DNA of 64,000 nucleotides from Proteromonas lacertae (lineage: Eukaryota > Sar > Bigyra > Opalinata > Proteromonadidae), in contig NGBS01000293.1 of the NCBI GenBank assembly GCA_002245135.1, forward strand, positions 463,779-527,778. Reading direction: 5' to 3'. Numbering within the stretch: the first letter of the stretch is position 1; the number at the start of each line of letters is the position of its first letter. Below are positions 26,401 through 39,307 of the stretch, piece by piece. The notes beneath the pieces are model-generated. The model saw nothing but the letters and a program-made list of their open reading frames with translations, was not told the origin of the DNA and did not search any database. The position numbers and the translations under genes are program-made.

Positions 26401-26792
26401 TTGAAATAAAAATTGGATTTAAAGCTATATTTTGTGAAGCAGATTCTGGTTTTCCAAAAACACCAGCAGAAGTTGGCGGAAGAATAGTTTCAATAAAATG
26501 TGGAAGTGGTAAAAGTGGAATGAAAATAAGGCAATGTTTATTAACAGATGAGAATAAAGGTGTATGGTCCATAATCGATGATAGCCAATGTAAAATGAGT
26601 GATGGTGTAATTGCTGGAATTGCGTCTGGTTCTGTTGCTATTGGACTTTTGATTGTTTTCTTAATTATATGCTTATTTGTTAGAACTGGAATGCATAGAA
26701 GAAGAGCAAGATCAAGATCAAAATCAACTACATTAGATAAATATCAGAAAAATATATCACAGAAACAGTCAGCTGAAGGAGTGAGAATTTAA
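20485..26792 (+). CDS. large type I surface protein: He_PIG, two PA14, discoidin-like, sushi, TM
   Basis: Exons 20485-20512, 20539-20814, 20843-21044 and 21076-26792 are joined by introns of 26-31 nt. Splicing the first intron yields a signal peptide (MSMKVLIIIAMSMLIATAQ). Two PA14-like lectin domains follow (DGFLKLDGVKAYNWG and WEGYLKIDRNTNYTF), then a series of He_PIG putative-Ig repeats with the pattern P-x-LP-x-GL-x-ID...ISG. Later come a discoidin-like segment (about 24.5-24.9 kb) and two Cys-rich sushi-like modules at about 24.93 and 26.43 kb. One TM helix near the end (IAGIASGSVAIGLLIVFLII) precedes a short Arg/Ser-rich cytoplasmic tail. It is probably an adhesion or carbohydrate-recognition receptor of about 2,070 residues. 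Around 23340-23390 the frame shifts by +1 with no intron; both sides are clearly coding. Confidence 0.82.
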
Positions 26793-26890
26793 ATATTAAG
26801 ATTTATATTGTTATGTTTAATAACATGTTTATACTTAATACCAATTTTACAACAACAAAAGAAGGTTATAATATTTTACTAATCAGATAA

Positions 26891-28040
26891 TTAACTCAAA
26901 AATTTCTTGTTTAATAAGCTATTACTTACGAATTTCATCACGATATCTCTGTATATCTGTTCAGCATTTGGAACATCAATTTTTAACTCTTTCATCACAT
27001 TCTCAGTCTAATTAAAGTAAATAATAATAATATATATATTATACAGCTACACGAGCAATACCCATTTCAAATTGATCTTGAGATATAACACAGCTGTGTA
27101 ATAACGATGTAATTAATTTTACCATTTCTTCTCTATCTTTCTCTTTAAAATCCATAGACTGTGTAACAAATCTTTTAACCACCTCATGATGGTATAATGG
27201 ACATTCTAAATTCTTTATTGCCTCAGTTGCCTGTTTAATGTCATAACTGTGAAAAAAATCACGAATTATTCCATCTAATGCACATTTTACATCAGCAATA
27301 CTTGAAGGACCCCAAATTGTCTCTAATCGAACAATTCCCATTTTCATTGACAATAATATTTTGGCATGACGAATTGCTGGTGAATTTTGAAACTCTGGGT
27401 GTGCGAAAAATCTGGGTGGTAAAATATCATCTGCTGCTGCTCTACCCATAAAATTACCTAACTTTTCTGATACATCTGGTACATCAATCTTTAAATCGTT
27501 TTCTTCTTTTAAAAGGCAGTAGAAACCTATTTCTATATCTCTCATAGTTACAACTTTACCATATAAAAGGGATAATAATCTTGAAACTAATTCTTTACCT
27601 TGATTAGGTAGATCTAAACCAATTGATACGACTTTTTTAACTATTTGATAACGGTAGTTACTACGTTCAATTTCACTGACTGATCGCATGAATTCTACTC
27701 CATCTCCTGAAGATAAGAATTCCTCAACTATTTCGAGTAAATGTTTCTTGAAATTCTTAAAATCTGCATTGTCTGGATCTATTAAATATTCTTCAAACTC
27801 TGCAATTGTTATTTCTACAGGTTTTACTACTTCATATTCCACATATAAATCATCATCCTATTTAAACAGTATTAGTTAATTAATTTCATATACCTCATCA
27901 ACATAATTTGGATCACCAGGTTGATCTTTAGGGATATTGAGTTCATCACCTGGTTTACCAAAAGTGAACTTACCTCCTGCTCCTCCTTTCTTTACACCTT
28001 TCATGACGCTTTTGCTTCCCATTTTAACACTTAATGACAT
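26891..28040 (-). CDS. PDCD4-like MA3-domain translation regulator
   Basis: Three exons (27894-28040, 27045-27857, 26891-27007; introns 36 and 37 nt) give 358 residues. The N-terminus contains KKGGAGGKFTFGKPGDE, the conserved motif found before the MA3 domains of PDCD4. Two MA3 domains follow (residues about 60-180 and 225-345). They end with CVISQDQFEMGIARV and a final DVPNAEQIYRDIV segment. MA3 domains bind eIF4A and inhibit its helicase activity, repressing cap-dependent translation. The third exon is needed to finish the second MA3 domain. It is smaller than animal PDCD4 (about 469 residues), mainly in the N-terminal region. Confidence 0.92.
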
Positions 28041-28099
28041 TCTATAAACAAAGATATATAATAAGGCTTGAATTATGTTTGAAACATGTTTGGGCTTGA

Positions 28100-30317
28100 T
28101 AACTTCAAGTTTTGGGGTTATTCAAAATTTTGATAAAAATTGAATTTCGTTATTTTTGTTATATATTTACATAAAGATGATAATAAAAGTGAATAAAAGA
28201 ATAAGAGAAGAGGGGTATGTTTTATATTTATTTTTATGATAGATTATGTCGAAAATTGGCTGAAAGTGGTTTTGGTGATATAGAAGTGAAGATTGGAAAT
28301 AATCGAATAATGTCAATCAAGTCAATTTTAGTGAATGGAAATGAAACTGCTAAAGAAACTGTTAGTTAGATCGTGAGTTTGTCGGAGTTTTGGAGTTATA
28401 TGAAGAAATCGAAGAAATTGGCTATTATGAGATGGAGAAATACTACAGTGGTGGTGAACTGATAATCTGTAAAGAGAGTGTATGTGAAGTGTTGATGTTT
28501 TGTTTATGTTATAGTGAAAAAGAGATAATAAATGATTGTTATGAATTTAGTGAAGAATAATATAGATGATGAAGTATTAATGAAATTAATTCATATATGT
28601 AATGTATTTGGTGGATGTTTGAGAGAGATAGAAGACTTGAAAAATATGGAAATAGAAAAGCGAGGATATAAATATTTATATAAGAATGAATATTTGCTGA
28701 GATTAGAAATGAATAATTTGATTGAGATATTAAATATGAAAGATGTGATAATTCGAAGTGAATGAGTTATGGTTATTAAATCGGTTATTGGAATGGTATA
28801 AATTCCAAAAGAATAAGAAAGATAATGAAAGAGATAGAAGATGATTTTAAACATTTGATAGAAGAAGATATCGATTGTGAAAAGATAAAAGAGAAAGAGA
28901 TAGAAAAAGAGAATAAAGAAATGTTGAAAGAAATGAAAATAGAATTAAAGAAAAATGAATGTAAAAATCATATAGAAATATATTTAATAAAAGATGAGAT
29001 AATTCAAAATGTAATAATCAACAATTACAATGAAGATAATAAAGAAGAAGACTTTAATGAAGAAGAAAGAGGAATATTGGATAGAATGAAAGAAGAAGAA
29101 TTGAATGATGAAATAATGATGTATATTAGAAATGAATAATATAAAAATGATGGAAATAGTATTGATGATAATGAAATATAAAAATATGAAAATGGAAAGT
29201 ATAAATACTAAAAATATAATTAAATAGAATATATCTCAAATATCGGAAAAGAGAAATCTATGTTTGATAGATTATGTATGGAATATAATGAGAATAAAAG
29301 AAATCGAACAATGAAATGTTTATGTTTGATTTGTTGATGATAAAAAGAATATTTCAATAATAGAAGAAGTATGTGGAAAAGAAATTCTTTTTAGAATATT
29401 GAATGAAGATAATTATTTAAACTCCAAATCCAAAGAATTATTAATGGAGTATATAAAAGAGAATAAACTGAGTTTCGAAGAAGAAGAAGAAATGATAGAA
29501 ATAATAAAAGATAAAGAATTATTGAGTGAATTAAAAACCAAAGAAATCACATCATTTTCATATCCTCAATCAGAACATTCATTTATATTAAATGAAGAAA
29601 TCTCTATAATTCCTTCATTAGATGGAAATCGATGTGAATTTTCAATCAATCCTTCCATTGCCTAGATGGAATGATGATAGATAAAGAAAATGGAATAATT
29701 CATGGAAAAATGAATAAAGAAATCGAAAAGAGAGAATATGAAATAATCTGTAAGAATATTGCTAAATGAAAAGAAAATCAAAATATCATTAGAATGTGAT
29801 GATAGGAAAATTTACAGAATTAAATAAGAATTCCAATATTACAATATCTAATGATGGTAAAGTAATGAGAAGTACAAATGCATGTTGGAATTCATTACCA
29901 TTGTTACTTGAATGTTGAAGATAGGAAAATGGAGTTTATCATATCAAATATAAATTTCATAAAGGGAATTATGATTATATTTGTTAGGACTATCAACTAG
30001 ATAATACATATACAGGAATTAATATTTATAATCAATCAACAACATGTAATTATGTCGCATCTTATGGTAATAGTAAAGAGATTACTAAATATTGTCATAT
30101 TGGAAGAGCTATTAATAAAAATCCTCATTTCAATAATCATGGAGATGGCTCAATTTATGAAGTGATTGTTGATATGAATAAAAGAGAATTTTGGATAAGT
30201 CATAATAATTCATCTCCTGCATTGCTTGTTGAAGATTTACCTTCTCCATTATATTCATATGCGGTGTTAGGTGGATATATTTCAATTGAATTATTATCAG
30301 TTTATCATCAAGATTAA
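28100..30317 (+). pseudogene. decayed BTB-BACK / SPRY family member, copy 2
   Basis: The sequence is collinear with the copies at 6.8 and 37 kb across the upstream flank, BTB-BACK, linker and SPRY-like parts, ending in YHQD and TAA. It carries many lesions. Small insertions near 28350 create a TAG. Frameshifts occur near 28547 and 28757. The intron acceptor is changed to TCGG at about 29253, and there are breaks near 29325, 29660 and 29765. The ancestral start codon position reads AGG. The longest open pieces are under about 105 codons, so it is a pseudogene. Its flank meets the PDCD4-like gene start in divergent orientation. Confidence 0.85.
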
Positions 30318-30806
30318 ATATCACTTTTAATATTAACATCACTATTTTACATAAATTTTTGTATTTATTATGACTATAATTTATAAACCGCAATATGTTT
30401 ATAAATAGGCTAACATTTTGCTAAATTTTATTCACCACATGATTTACCAAATATAAATTCACTTGGTGATCCTATCTTCTTCACATCTCTCATAATCCCC
30501 TATTGTATCCTTTCTAACACTTCTAATTACGGCAAAAAATGAAATATAAAAAGTGGCATAAAAAGAAATGAGACGAATATTGGCTTGACATCTAAAAATT
30601 CATTTTATCAATTTCTCTTCACTGAAGTTTTATTTACTTAGTCAAATACATATAATGAGTATGTTTCTGTTGGGCTTTCTTTTGACTACCTTAAAAATAA
30701 ATAGAATTCACTTTATAAGAATATATCCACATTTTGGCATTTCTATGTTTGATTTGATAAGACATTTTATAAATTTGTGTTTTTTTAAACTAAGAACATT
30801 ATACTA
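30318..30806. other. intergenic, nothing firm
   Basis: AT-rich spacer of about 490 bp between the pseudogene and the PPEF gene. A 21-codon minus-strand ORF exists near 30430-30495, but no consistent exon structure could be built around it. Confidence 0.4.
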
Positions 30807-33502
30807 ATGCAAAAAAGCAAGTCAAAATCACAAAGACATAAAGATGATGTTGCTCCTGAACCGCCAGCTCAAAAGAAGCTGGAAATCCCAATATTACCAG
30901 TTCCTAGTAAAAGAAGACTTCCACCTTTGGTAGTGAACAAAGCTGATGAAGAATTGAAGAAAGATCCAGCACTGCTCAATACTTTGAAGAAATGTGTAAA
31001 TAGCATTATATCCAAAAGAAAGATGAGTGTTAGAAATTATATAAGAACATGGAACATACTTGATACAAAGTTAGAGAGTGTATATGAATTTTAAAATTGA
31101 TAATTTATTGAAAATTATAGGAAATAATAGAGTCTGAGCATAGCACAAAGAAGATATCATTTAAGCAAGCTGCTTTAGCTACATTTTTTACAATAAAATC
31201 AAAGAAATCAAATCAATTCTTTGTATCTTATAAACCAATACCAGTCCCAAGTGATTATGATGGAGTGACAGTCTCATTTCCATTAGAAATAGCCAATATA
31301 ATGAAAGTAATGGAATCTTTGAAAAAAGGAGGTATATTTCTCTTTATATTTCAAAAATAGATATAATTCATAGTAATTTTATAATGAAAATAATACATGA
31401 CGTAGGAAGGTATTATTTACATCAAGCAAATGTTCAATATATTCATACTGAAGAGAATCATAAAATAACAATCGTTGGTGATTTACATGGTCAATTACAA
31501 GATTTATTTACCATATTTCAATTGAATGGTTTGCCATCTCCAAATAATATTTACGTATTTAATGGAGATTTTGTAGATCGAGGCGAAAATGGTGTAGAAG
31601 TGTTTTTTATATTATGTTGTTTCAAATTATTATATGAAAATAGTGTATATTTAAATCGTGGAAATCATGAAAGTATGAATATGAATCTTCACTTTGGATT
31701 TCGAGATGAAGTATATATGAAATATCCTGAATGTAAAGAAGTGATGTATCGATTATTCAATGATGTATTTAACACCTTACCATTAGTAACATTGATAAAT
31801 GAAAGAGTATTTATAGTTCATGGTGGAATAGGTGGTTTAAAAGATATAAATCTAAATCAAATAAATGAGATAAATGTATATTTATTATTGCTGTTATTAT
31901 TACTATAGAGATTCCGTGAAGTTCCATTAGATCGAGCATCTTTAGAAAATGAAATATTTGAATGCTTATTATGGAGTGATCCAAGACCAAGTAATGATCA
32001 TCCAGATATTGTATAATAATAATAATAATTATTATTATTAATTAGATGAATGAATATTTCAAGCCAAGCAGTAGAGGTGCTGGATATGAATGGAGTTATC
32101 ATTTATCTTCATTATTTTGCTTGTCAAATTGCTTAAATTATATTGTTCGATCTCATGAATGTGTTGATGAAGGTTATGAGATATTACATCAGAATTTAGT
32201 TATTACTATATTTTCAGCTTCATTTTATTGTAATACTAATAACAATAAAGGTTCATTTATGAAGATAGATGATAGTTTAAGTCCTCAGATTCAACAATAT
32301 TATAGTGATTCAATAGATAGAACAGATATATCTCATAAAATGAAAAGTCAAGTTGAGAATCTAAAGAAAGATGTTTTAGAAAAATTGAAAGAAATAATTG
32401 TAACATATAAAGCTGATTTATATGAATGGTATCAACAAGTAGATAAGACAAGATCTGGTTATATAACAAAATATGAATGGGCTTATAGTTTATATACCAC
32501 AACTAAACTTGAAATTCCTTTTATATCATATGCTAAAGAGTTAGTGAAAATTGAAGAAAATGGTAAAATCAAATATAATGATTTCTTAGATCGTTATATA
32601 TTAGATGTGAAAGGATTAGATAAAAATTGGTATGAAAATATTTTAATGAAAATATGTAAGAAATTGTTATTAACATGTTCATCTTTAACAAAAGCATTTG
32701 AGAAATTTGATAAAAATGGAGATGGAATAATTGATTATAATGAATTTGTTTCAGTAATAAAATCAATAAATCTTGATTTATCTAAAAGACAAATATATGA
32801 ATTAATGAGATATTTAGATAGTAAAAGAGATAATAAGATAAATTATCGAGAATTTGCTGAAAAAGTAAAAATCACCTTTTCTTCATTAAAAACTTCTAAT
32901 AGAAATGATCCTTGGATTCAATCATCATTCTCAAAAGTATTTTATATTTATATATTTCTCTAATATTATATATTAATAATAATTAGATTGGTGAGAAACT
33001 ATTCAGTAGCAAAACTCCACTTAAAGAAATATTTGATGAATTTGATGAGAATAAAGATAATCAATTGAATGAAGAAGAGTTTATAAAATCAATAAAGAAA
33101 TTAAATTTAGATTTTAGTGATGATGATTTAATAAAAATCTACAATGCAGTTGATGTAGATTCTTCTGGTTCATTAAACTATGAAGAATTCACAAATGCAT
33201 TTCAAATCTCTTTAAATGATTTAATTTATGGTTATAGAATTCCAGAGAATTTAGTGTTAGAATTATATAAGAATCGAAGACAGTTACAATCTTTATTCAA
33301 ATATGCTGATAGAAATAATGAACATAAATTAAAGAACGATATATTCTTTCAAGTAATTCAAACATTTGCTGGATTACATGAATTACCATTTTCTACTGAT
33401 AATATAAATGATATAATTAATTATATGGATCAAGATAAAGATGGATTTGTAGATTATTATGAATTCTGCATAGCTTTTCAGGTGATTGATATGGACGCTT
33501 AG
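30807..33502 (+). CDS. PPEF/RdgC-type serine/threonine phosphatase with EF-hands
   Basis: Six exons (30807-31079, 31121-31331, 31361-31875, 31909-32010, 32046-32936, 32987-33502) join to 835 residues. The PPP catalytic core shows all metal-site motifs: GDLHGQ, GDFVDRG, GNHE, VHGG and RSHE. Downstream are several EF-hands, of which FDKNGDGIIDYNEF, VDVDSSGSLNYEEF and MDQDKDGFVDYYEF look able to bind calcium. This is the arrangement of the PPEF/RdgC family, in which calcium relieves C-terminal control of the phosphatase. The N-terminus (about 90 residues, Lys/Pro-rich) takes the place of the usual IQ motif. More EF-hands are present than the two or three of animal PPEF. Confidence 0.93.
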
Positions 33503-33621
33503 AATTATTGTAATACCGTTAAAATATTTTCTATTATGATATGTTAAATTGTTTTGTTTTTTAAATTTCATTAAATAAGTTTGATTGCTGTTTGAGACAC
33601 ATTTTTTGGTATTTCACAAAA

Positions 33622-36201
33622 ATGGAGCAGACTTTTGATTTGTTTATTTCTATATTGAACAATCTAAACAAAGGAAACATAATCGATAGTTTAGACAAAT
33701 CAAATGAGGTATTTGACGAAATATGTAAGAAGAATCAAACATCGAAAGAATTTTTAAAGATAGAAGAGGTAAATACATTATTATCGCTATTATCAAGAAA
33801 TGATGATGTTAAAGGGATTGTTTTTAATTGTTTAGATAAATTATCAAAACTGTCAACAGAGCAAATATCTTTTTTTAAAGTTATTATTTTTGTATGATCT
33901 TTAATGATTGTATTTTGAAATACTTACTGACTCAAAGATGGTTAGTGTTTTTGAGAAGATCATGTTTGATTCTGATGAGAAATATATAAACAGAATTCTT
34001 GAGATATATAAAACTCTTTTTAGCTTCAATCCTCCTTCTCCAATTAAAGAAGGTACATTAATAAGAGATTTTGATTATTATGATTATATCATGTATAAGA
34101 ACAGTGAAGATTCAGATAAAATAAAAGCAAAATTATCAAGATTGATTTTGCCAATCATTAAAAATCTGTTGAGTGATGATGGTAATGCAATATTACAAAA
34201 CCGAGGTTGTTTATTATTTCAGTCATATTATGATTCAAATTTTAAGAATAAAACCAAATATTTGCTGATGTTTGGAATAGATAAAATAATTATTAATCTA
34301 ATAGATAAGAATGAATGTGTTTCATCTGAATTAATTCACTGTTTTGAAGAATTTCTATCAGAAATGAAAATATTTCCTTCCTGCAAAGAACAATATAAAG
34401 AAAATACAATTATGAGATTAATATCAGATTTAGAAAAAGATTTATCCTATGATAATTGTATATCTGTTGAAAATAAATCATATATCATTGATGATCTATG
34501 TTATATAACTAAGGTTGGTAGAATTGACGAAGAGTTTTTCCATTTGTTGGATTATATGTTATTTGTATAATTATAATTATGAATAGAAATAGATTGGAGA
34601 AGAAAAGAGAATAAAAGATAATCTTGAAGTAAATCCATATTTGCAGGAGTTCCTATATTACAAAGGTGATTTAATAGTAGAACAATATCAATATGAATTT
34701 GAAATATGCAAAAATATTATTCTATCTTATTTACCATACAAATATGATCATTATTCTAAAGGTTGGTGTTGTGGAGTTCAGTATCTAGTAGATAATAATA
34801 AAGTAAGAAAAGTATTGAAAGAGAATTAGATGAGAGTAAAATGAAAAGAATTAAAATAATTAGAATTAGCAGATCCAATTTCCCAAAAATCAATGCATAT
34901 ATTCAATCAATGAAAATATTGAACAGTTTTTATTATGTAGAAAATGTCGTAAGAGTCTGCATAAAAGAAGTAAATTGTAATGAAATTATAATAAGTGAAA
35001 AAGAATATAAAATGAATTTGAATGGGATGCAAAACATAGAGGAATTGAAAAATAATTTTTGTGAAATAGCATTAGATATTATAGATGCAGTTGGAATTAT
35101 TCATGATTTAAATATGGTTCATGGAAATATAAACCTGTGTAATATATTTATTGAGGAAAATAATCAAATATATTTAGATGATCAATTTAAAAATCATATA
35201 AGAGATAAATCATATATCCCTCTTTCCTCCTTACAGCATTTGAGTCCAGAATTTCTAACATCAAAAGAAATAACTACAGAAAGTGATATATTTAGTATGG
35301 GAGTTGTAATGAATTTCATATTAAATGGAGTGAAATTATTTGAAGGTAATTCGTTTCAAACCATTTCATCTAAAATACTCAATTCTGATAAGATTGTGAT
35401 TGAAAAGGAAGAGAATGAATTGAATAGTCTCATTCATCGAATGATAAACAAAAAGAAAGAAGAAAGGCCAGTTTTGAGTGAGATTAGATCAGTTATAGAA
35501 AGAGAACATATTTTAGATAATGAATATGTTAATAAAAGTAAACTTCAGATAAGTGATTATTTCCTAGAGATTCTAATATCAAACAATGCGTTACTTCCTG
35601 AAGAAGATTATTATGGTGAAAGTATATATAATAAAAGATATATATTATTATATAGGATGTTTTGTTATAATAATTGATAAATATAAAAAGTCGAAACTAT
35701 TATGGTACTATGGAATATTGGTAAGCATGATGTGGAAACCTCACTTTTTTAATGGTATTTTTAATAGATTACACTTTAAAGATAAATGTGAAAGTCATGA
35801 TGAAAGAGAAAACACAGCAATTGAGGAATTGATACTTATGGATACAACCAAATATAAAATAGATCTTCGTGAATGTTTAATGTTTGACGATGAAAGATTA
35901 ATTGAAGTTATAAGTTTCTTCCCCTATATTCCTCAGTTAAAGACATTAGATCTTAGTGAAAATGATTTAACAGACTGTGAATGTATGAAAGAATTATTTG
36001 ATAATCTTAGTTATCTAACAAATTTAGAAAAATTGAATTTGAGTTGTATTTTTTAATTTGTTATTATATTTTATAGATAATGATTTCTCAGAAGAAAATG
36101 TAGAATTAATAAAAGAATTTGATGAAAATATCAAACCTTCTATATTGCCAAAATTAAAAATACATTATAAAGATGAAGATGTAGAGAGTGATGATGAATA
36201 A
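33622..36201 (+). CDS. helical-repeat / pseudokinase / LRR protein
   Basis: The exons read as one gene with introns near 33894-33938, 34567-34594, 35622-35656 and 36048-36076, plus a -1 frame break near 34800-34820. The N-terminal about 400 residues are alpha-helical (HEAT/ARM-like). The middle is a kinase fold. Its helix E and catalytic loop read HDLNMVHGNINLCNIF, with HGN in place of HRD; DFG is replaced by LDDQF, and DIFSMGVVMNFILNG marks helix F. It is therefore probably a pseudokinase. The C-terminus carries leucine-rich repeats (LKTLDLSENDLTD and LTNLEKLNLS). Combined scaffolding domains suggest a signalling adaptor, but no pathway can be named. Confidence 0.65.
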
Positions 36202-36234
36202 ATGATTGCTTTTATAACTACTATATAATTATAA

Positions 36235-36832
36235 TTATAGTAATTTCTTATCCATTATCTTTTGAGCAAATGAACTATCTACTAATGATTGAGCATAGAA
36301 TTGTTGAATTTCAGGTTGTAAATCAGTTCCAAAATTAATAAATGAACCTTTGTTTGTCATCATATTACAATAACAAGAAGCACTAAATATTGTTATTAAT
36401 CGACCTCCATGTAATACTTCATAACCTTCTTGAACACATTCATGACTTCGAACTACTAAAGCTATTCGATTTTCACTACAAAAAGCTTCAGTTACATCAG
36501 TTCCAAATTCTACTCCAGCACCACGATCACTATGACGATAACCCATTAATGGTTCAGGGAAATTAGCTGTTGGACGAGGATCACTCCATAATAATGATTC
36601 ATATAATTTATCTTCTAATGACGGTTTATCAATCGGAGGTTCACGACTTCTCTATTCATTTATTAAATAAGTTATATATAAATACGTTTATTCCATTTAT
36701 ATGTTGTAAATTCAATCGAGATCCAGGTAATCCACCATGAGTTACAAAGACTTTACCTTGAACTACAGCACTTAACAGAACCTCTTCAAATAATATATTA
36801 TATTTATCACATATTCTGCATATGATTTAAAT
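36235..36832 (-). pseudogene. C-terminal half of a PPP-family phosphatase, truncated
   Basis: Two exon pieces (36686-36832 and 36235-36651, 34-nt intron) encode VFVTHGGLPG, LLWSDPRPT, YRHSDRGAGVEFG and VVRSHECVQEGYEVLHGG. This is the second half of a PP2A/PP5/PPEF-like catalytic domain. The first half, with GDxHG, GDxVDRG and GNHE, is absent. Just upstream, on the strand of this gene, the sequence turns into the flank of the BTB-SPRY copy 3. Without those metal-binding motifs the product cannot be active. It is more similar to canonical phosphatases (GAGVEFG) than to the PPEF gene next door, so it is not a fresh duplicate of that gene. Confidence 0.85.
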
Positions 36833-36849
36833 CACATTTTAATTTTTGG

Positions 36850-39030
36850 GTTATTCAAAATTTTGATAAAAATTGAATTTCGTTATTTTTGTTATATATT
36901 TACATAAAGATGATAATAAAAGTGAATAAACGCATAAGAGAAGAGGGGTATATTTTGTATTTATTTTTATGATAGATTATGTCGAAAACTGGTTGAAAGT
37001 GGTTTTGGTGATATAGAAGTGAAGATTAGAGATAGTCGAATAATGTCAATCAAATCAATTTTAGTGAATGGAAATGAAACTGTAAAGAAACTGTTATTAG
37101 ATCGTGAGTTTGTTGGAGTTTTGGAGTTATATGAAGAAATCGAAGAAATTGGCTATTATGAGATGGAGAAATACTACAGTGGTGGTGAACTGATAATCTG
37201 TAAAGAGAGTGTATGTGAAGTGTTGATGTTTTGTTTATGTTATAGTGAAAAAGAGATAATAAATGATTGTTATGAATTTGTGAAGAATAATATAGATGAT
37301 GAAGTATTAATGAAATTAATTCATATTTGTAATGTATTTGGTGGATGTTTGAGAGAGATAGAAGACTTGAAAAATATGGAAATAGAAAAGCGAGGATATA
37401 AATATTTATATAAGAATGAATATTTGTTGAGATTAGAAATGAATAATTTGATTGAGATATTAAATATGAGAGATGTGATAATAGTGAATGAGTTATGGTT
37501 ATTAAATCGTTTATTGGAATGGTATAAATTCCAAAAGAATAAGAAAGATAATAAAGAGATAGAAGATGATTTCAAACAATTGATAGAAGAAGATATCGAT
37601 TGTGAAAAGATAAAAGAGAGTGAGATAGAAAAAGAGAATAAAGAAATGTTGAAAGAAATGAAAATAGAATTAAAGAAAAATGAATGTAAAAATCATATAG
37701 AATTATGTTTAATAAAAGATGAAAGAATTCAAAATGTAATAATCAATAATTACAATGAAGATAATGAAGAAGAAGACTTTAATGAAGAAGAAAGAAGAAT
37801 ATTGGATAAAATGAAAGAAGAAGAATTGAATGATGAAATACTGTGTATATTAGAAATGAATAATATAAAAATGATGGAAATAGTATTGATGATAATGAAA
37901 TATAAAAATATGAAAAAGGAAAGTATAAATACTAAAAATATATTTAAATAGAATATATCTCAAATACAGAAAAGAGAAATCTATTGGATAGATTATATAT
38001 AGAATATAATGAGAATAAAAGAAATCGAACAATGAAATGTTTATGTTTGTTTGTTGATGATAAAAAGAATATTTCAATAATAGAAGAAGTATGTGGAAAA
38101 GAAATTCTTTTTAGAATATTAAATGAAGATAATTATTTAAACTCCAAATCTAAAGAATTATTAATAGAATATATAAAAGAGAATAAATTGAGTATCGAAG
38201 AAGAAGAAGAAATGATAGAAATAATGAAAGATAAAGAATTATTGAGTGAATTAAAAACAAAAGAAATCACATCATTTTCATATCCTCAATCAGAACATTC
38301 ATTTATATTAGATGAAGAAATCTCTATAATTCCATCATTAGATGGAAATCGATGTGAATTTTCAATCAATCCTTCCTTACCTGATGGAATAATGATAGAT
38401 AAAGAAAATGGAATAATTAATGGAAAAGTGAATAGAGTAATCGAAAAGAGAGAATATGAAATAAGTTGTAAGAATATTTTAAGTGAAAAGAAATTCAAAA
38501 TATCATTAGAATGTATGTTAGGAAAATTTACAGAATTAAACAAAAGTGATGAAATAGAAGTATCAAATAATGGAAAATTAATAACAAATATAAATACATA
38601 TGGTTCTCATCATTGTTATTTGAATTTGAAAATGGAAAATGGAGTTTATCATATCAAATATAAATTTCATCCAAATAAAAGTAATTATGATGGAATGATG
38701 TTAGGATTATCAACTGATAATACATATTCTGGTAATAATATTTATTATCAATCAACAACATATAATTATTATGCATGTAATGGTAAAAGTCAAGATATTA
38801 CTTATTATTGTCATATTGGAAGAGTTGTTAATAAAAATCCAAATTTCAATAATCATAGAGATGGTTCAATTTATGAAGTGATTGTTGATATGAATAAAAG
38901 AGAATTTTGGATAAGTCATAATGATTCATCTCCTGTATTGCTTGTTAAAGATTTACCTTCTCCATTATATCCTTATGCGGTGTTAGGTGGATATATTTCA
39001 ATTGAATTATTATCAGTTTCTCATCAATAA
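36850..39030 (+). CDS. BTB-BACK / putative-Ig / SPRY protein, copy 3
   Basis: Two exons with the intron at 37923-37969 (47 nt, same place as in copy 1) read through BTB-BACK, the coiled linker, the He_PIG-like motif (LPDGIMIDKENGIINGK) and SPRY to TAA at 39028. The position of the copy 1 start codon reads AGG here and an upstream in-frame TAA blocks extension. Translation must therefore begin further in, most simply at ATG 37043 (646 residues), which would remove about the first 36 residues of the BTB fold. Otherwise the frame is fully open, so the gene may be functional, or it may be a recent pseudogene through loss of the start. Confidence 0.7.
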
Positions 39031-39307
39031 AGTTAGATAATAATAATATTTACATTCTTTATAATGTGTTGCTGTTTATATTTGCTCAAAAATTAAAGAA
39101 AGTACAAAAATAGTGAAATTACTATTTTCAAGGCTTAATTATCATTTTTATAAATATCAAATAAAAGATGTGAGGAGAAAATGTCATACTCTTACTACAA
39201 AAAGGAGATATTGTAAATTTTTGAACTGTTATAAAAGAGTTGTTGATGAAGTTTATAAAGTATAAAGAAATATATAAAACATAATATAATAAAACGAATT
39301 AATATTA
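39031..39307. other. intergenic up to the transposon relic
   Basis: AT-rich spacer. No gene or motif was recognised. Confidence 0.5.
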
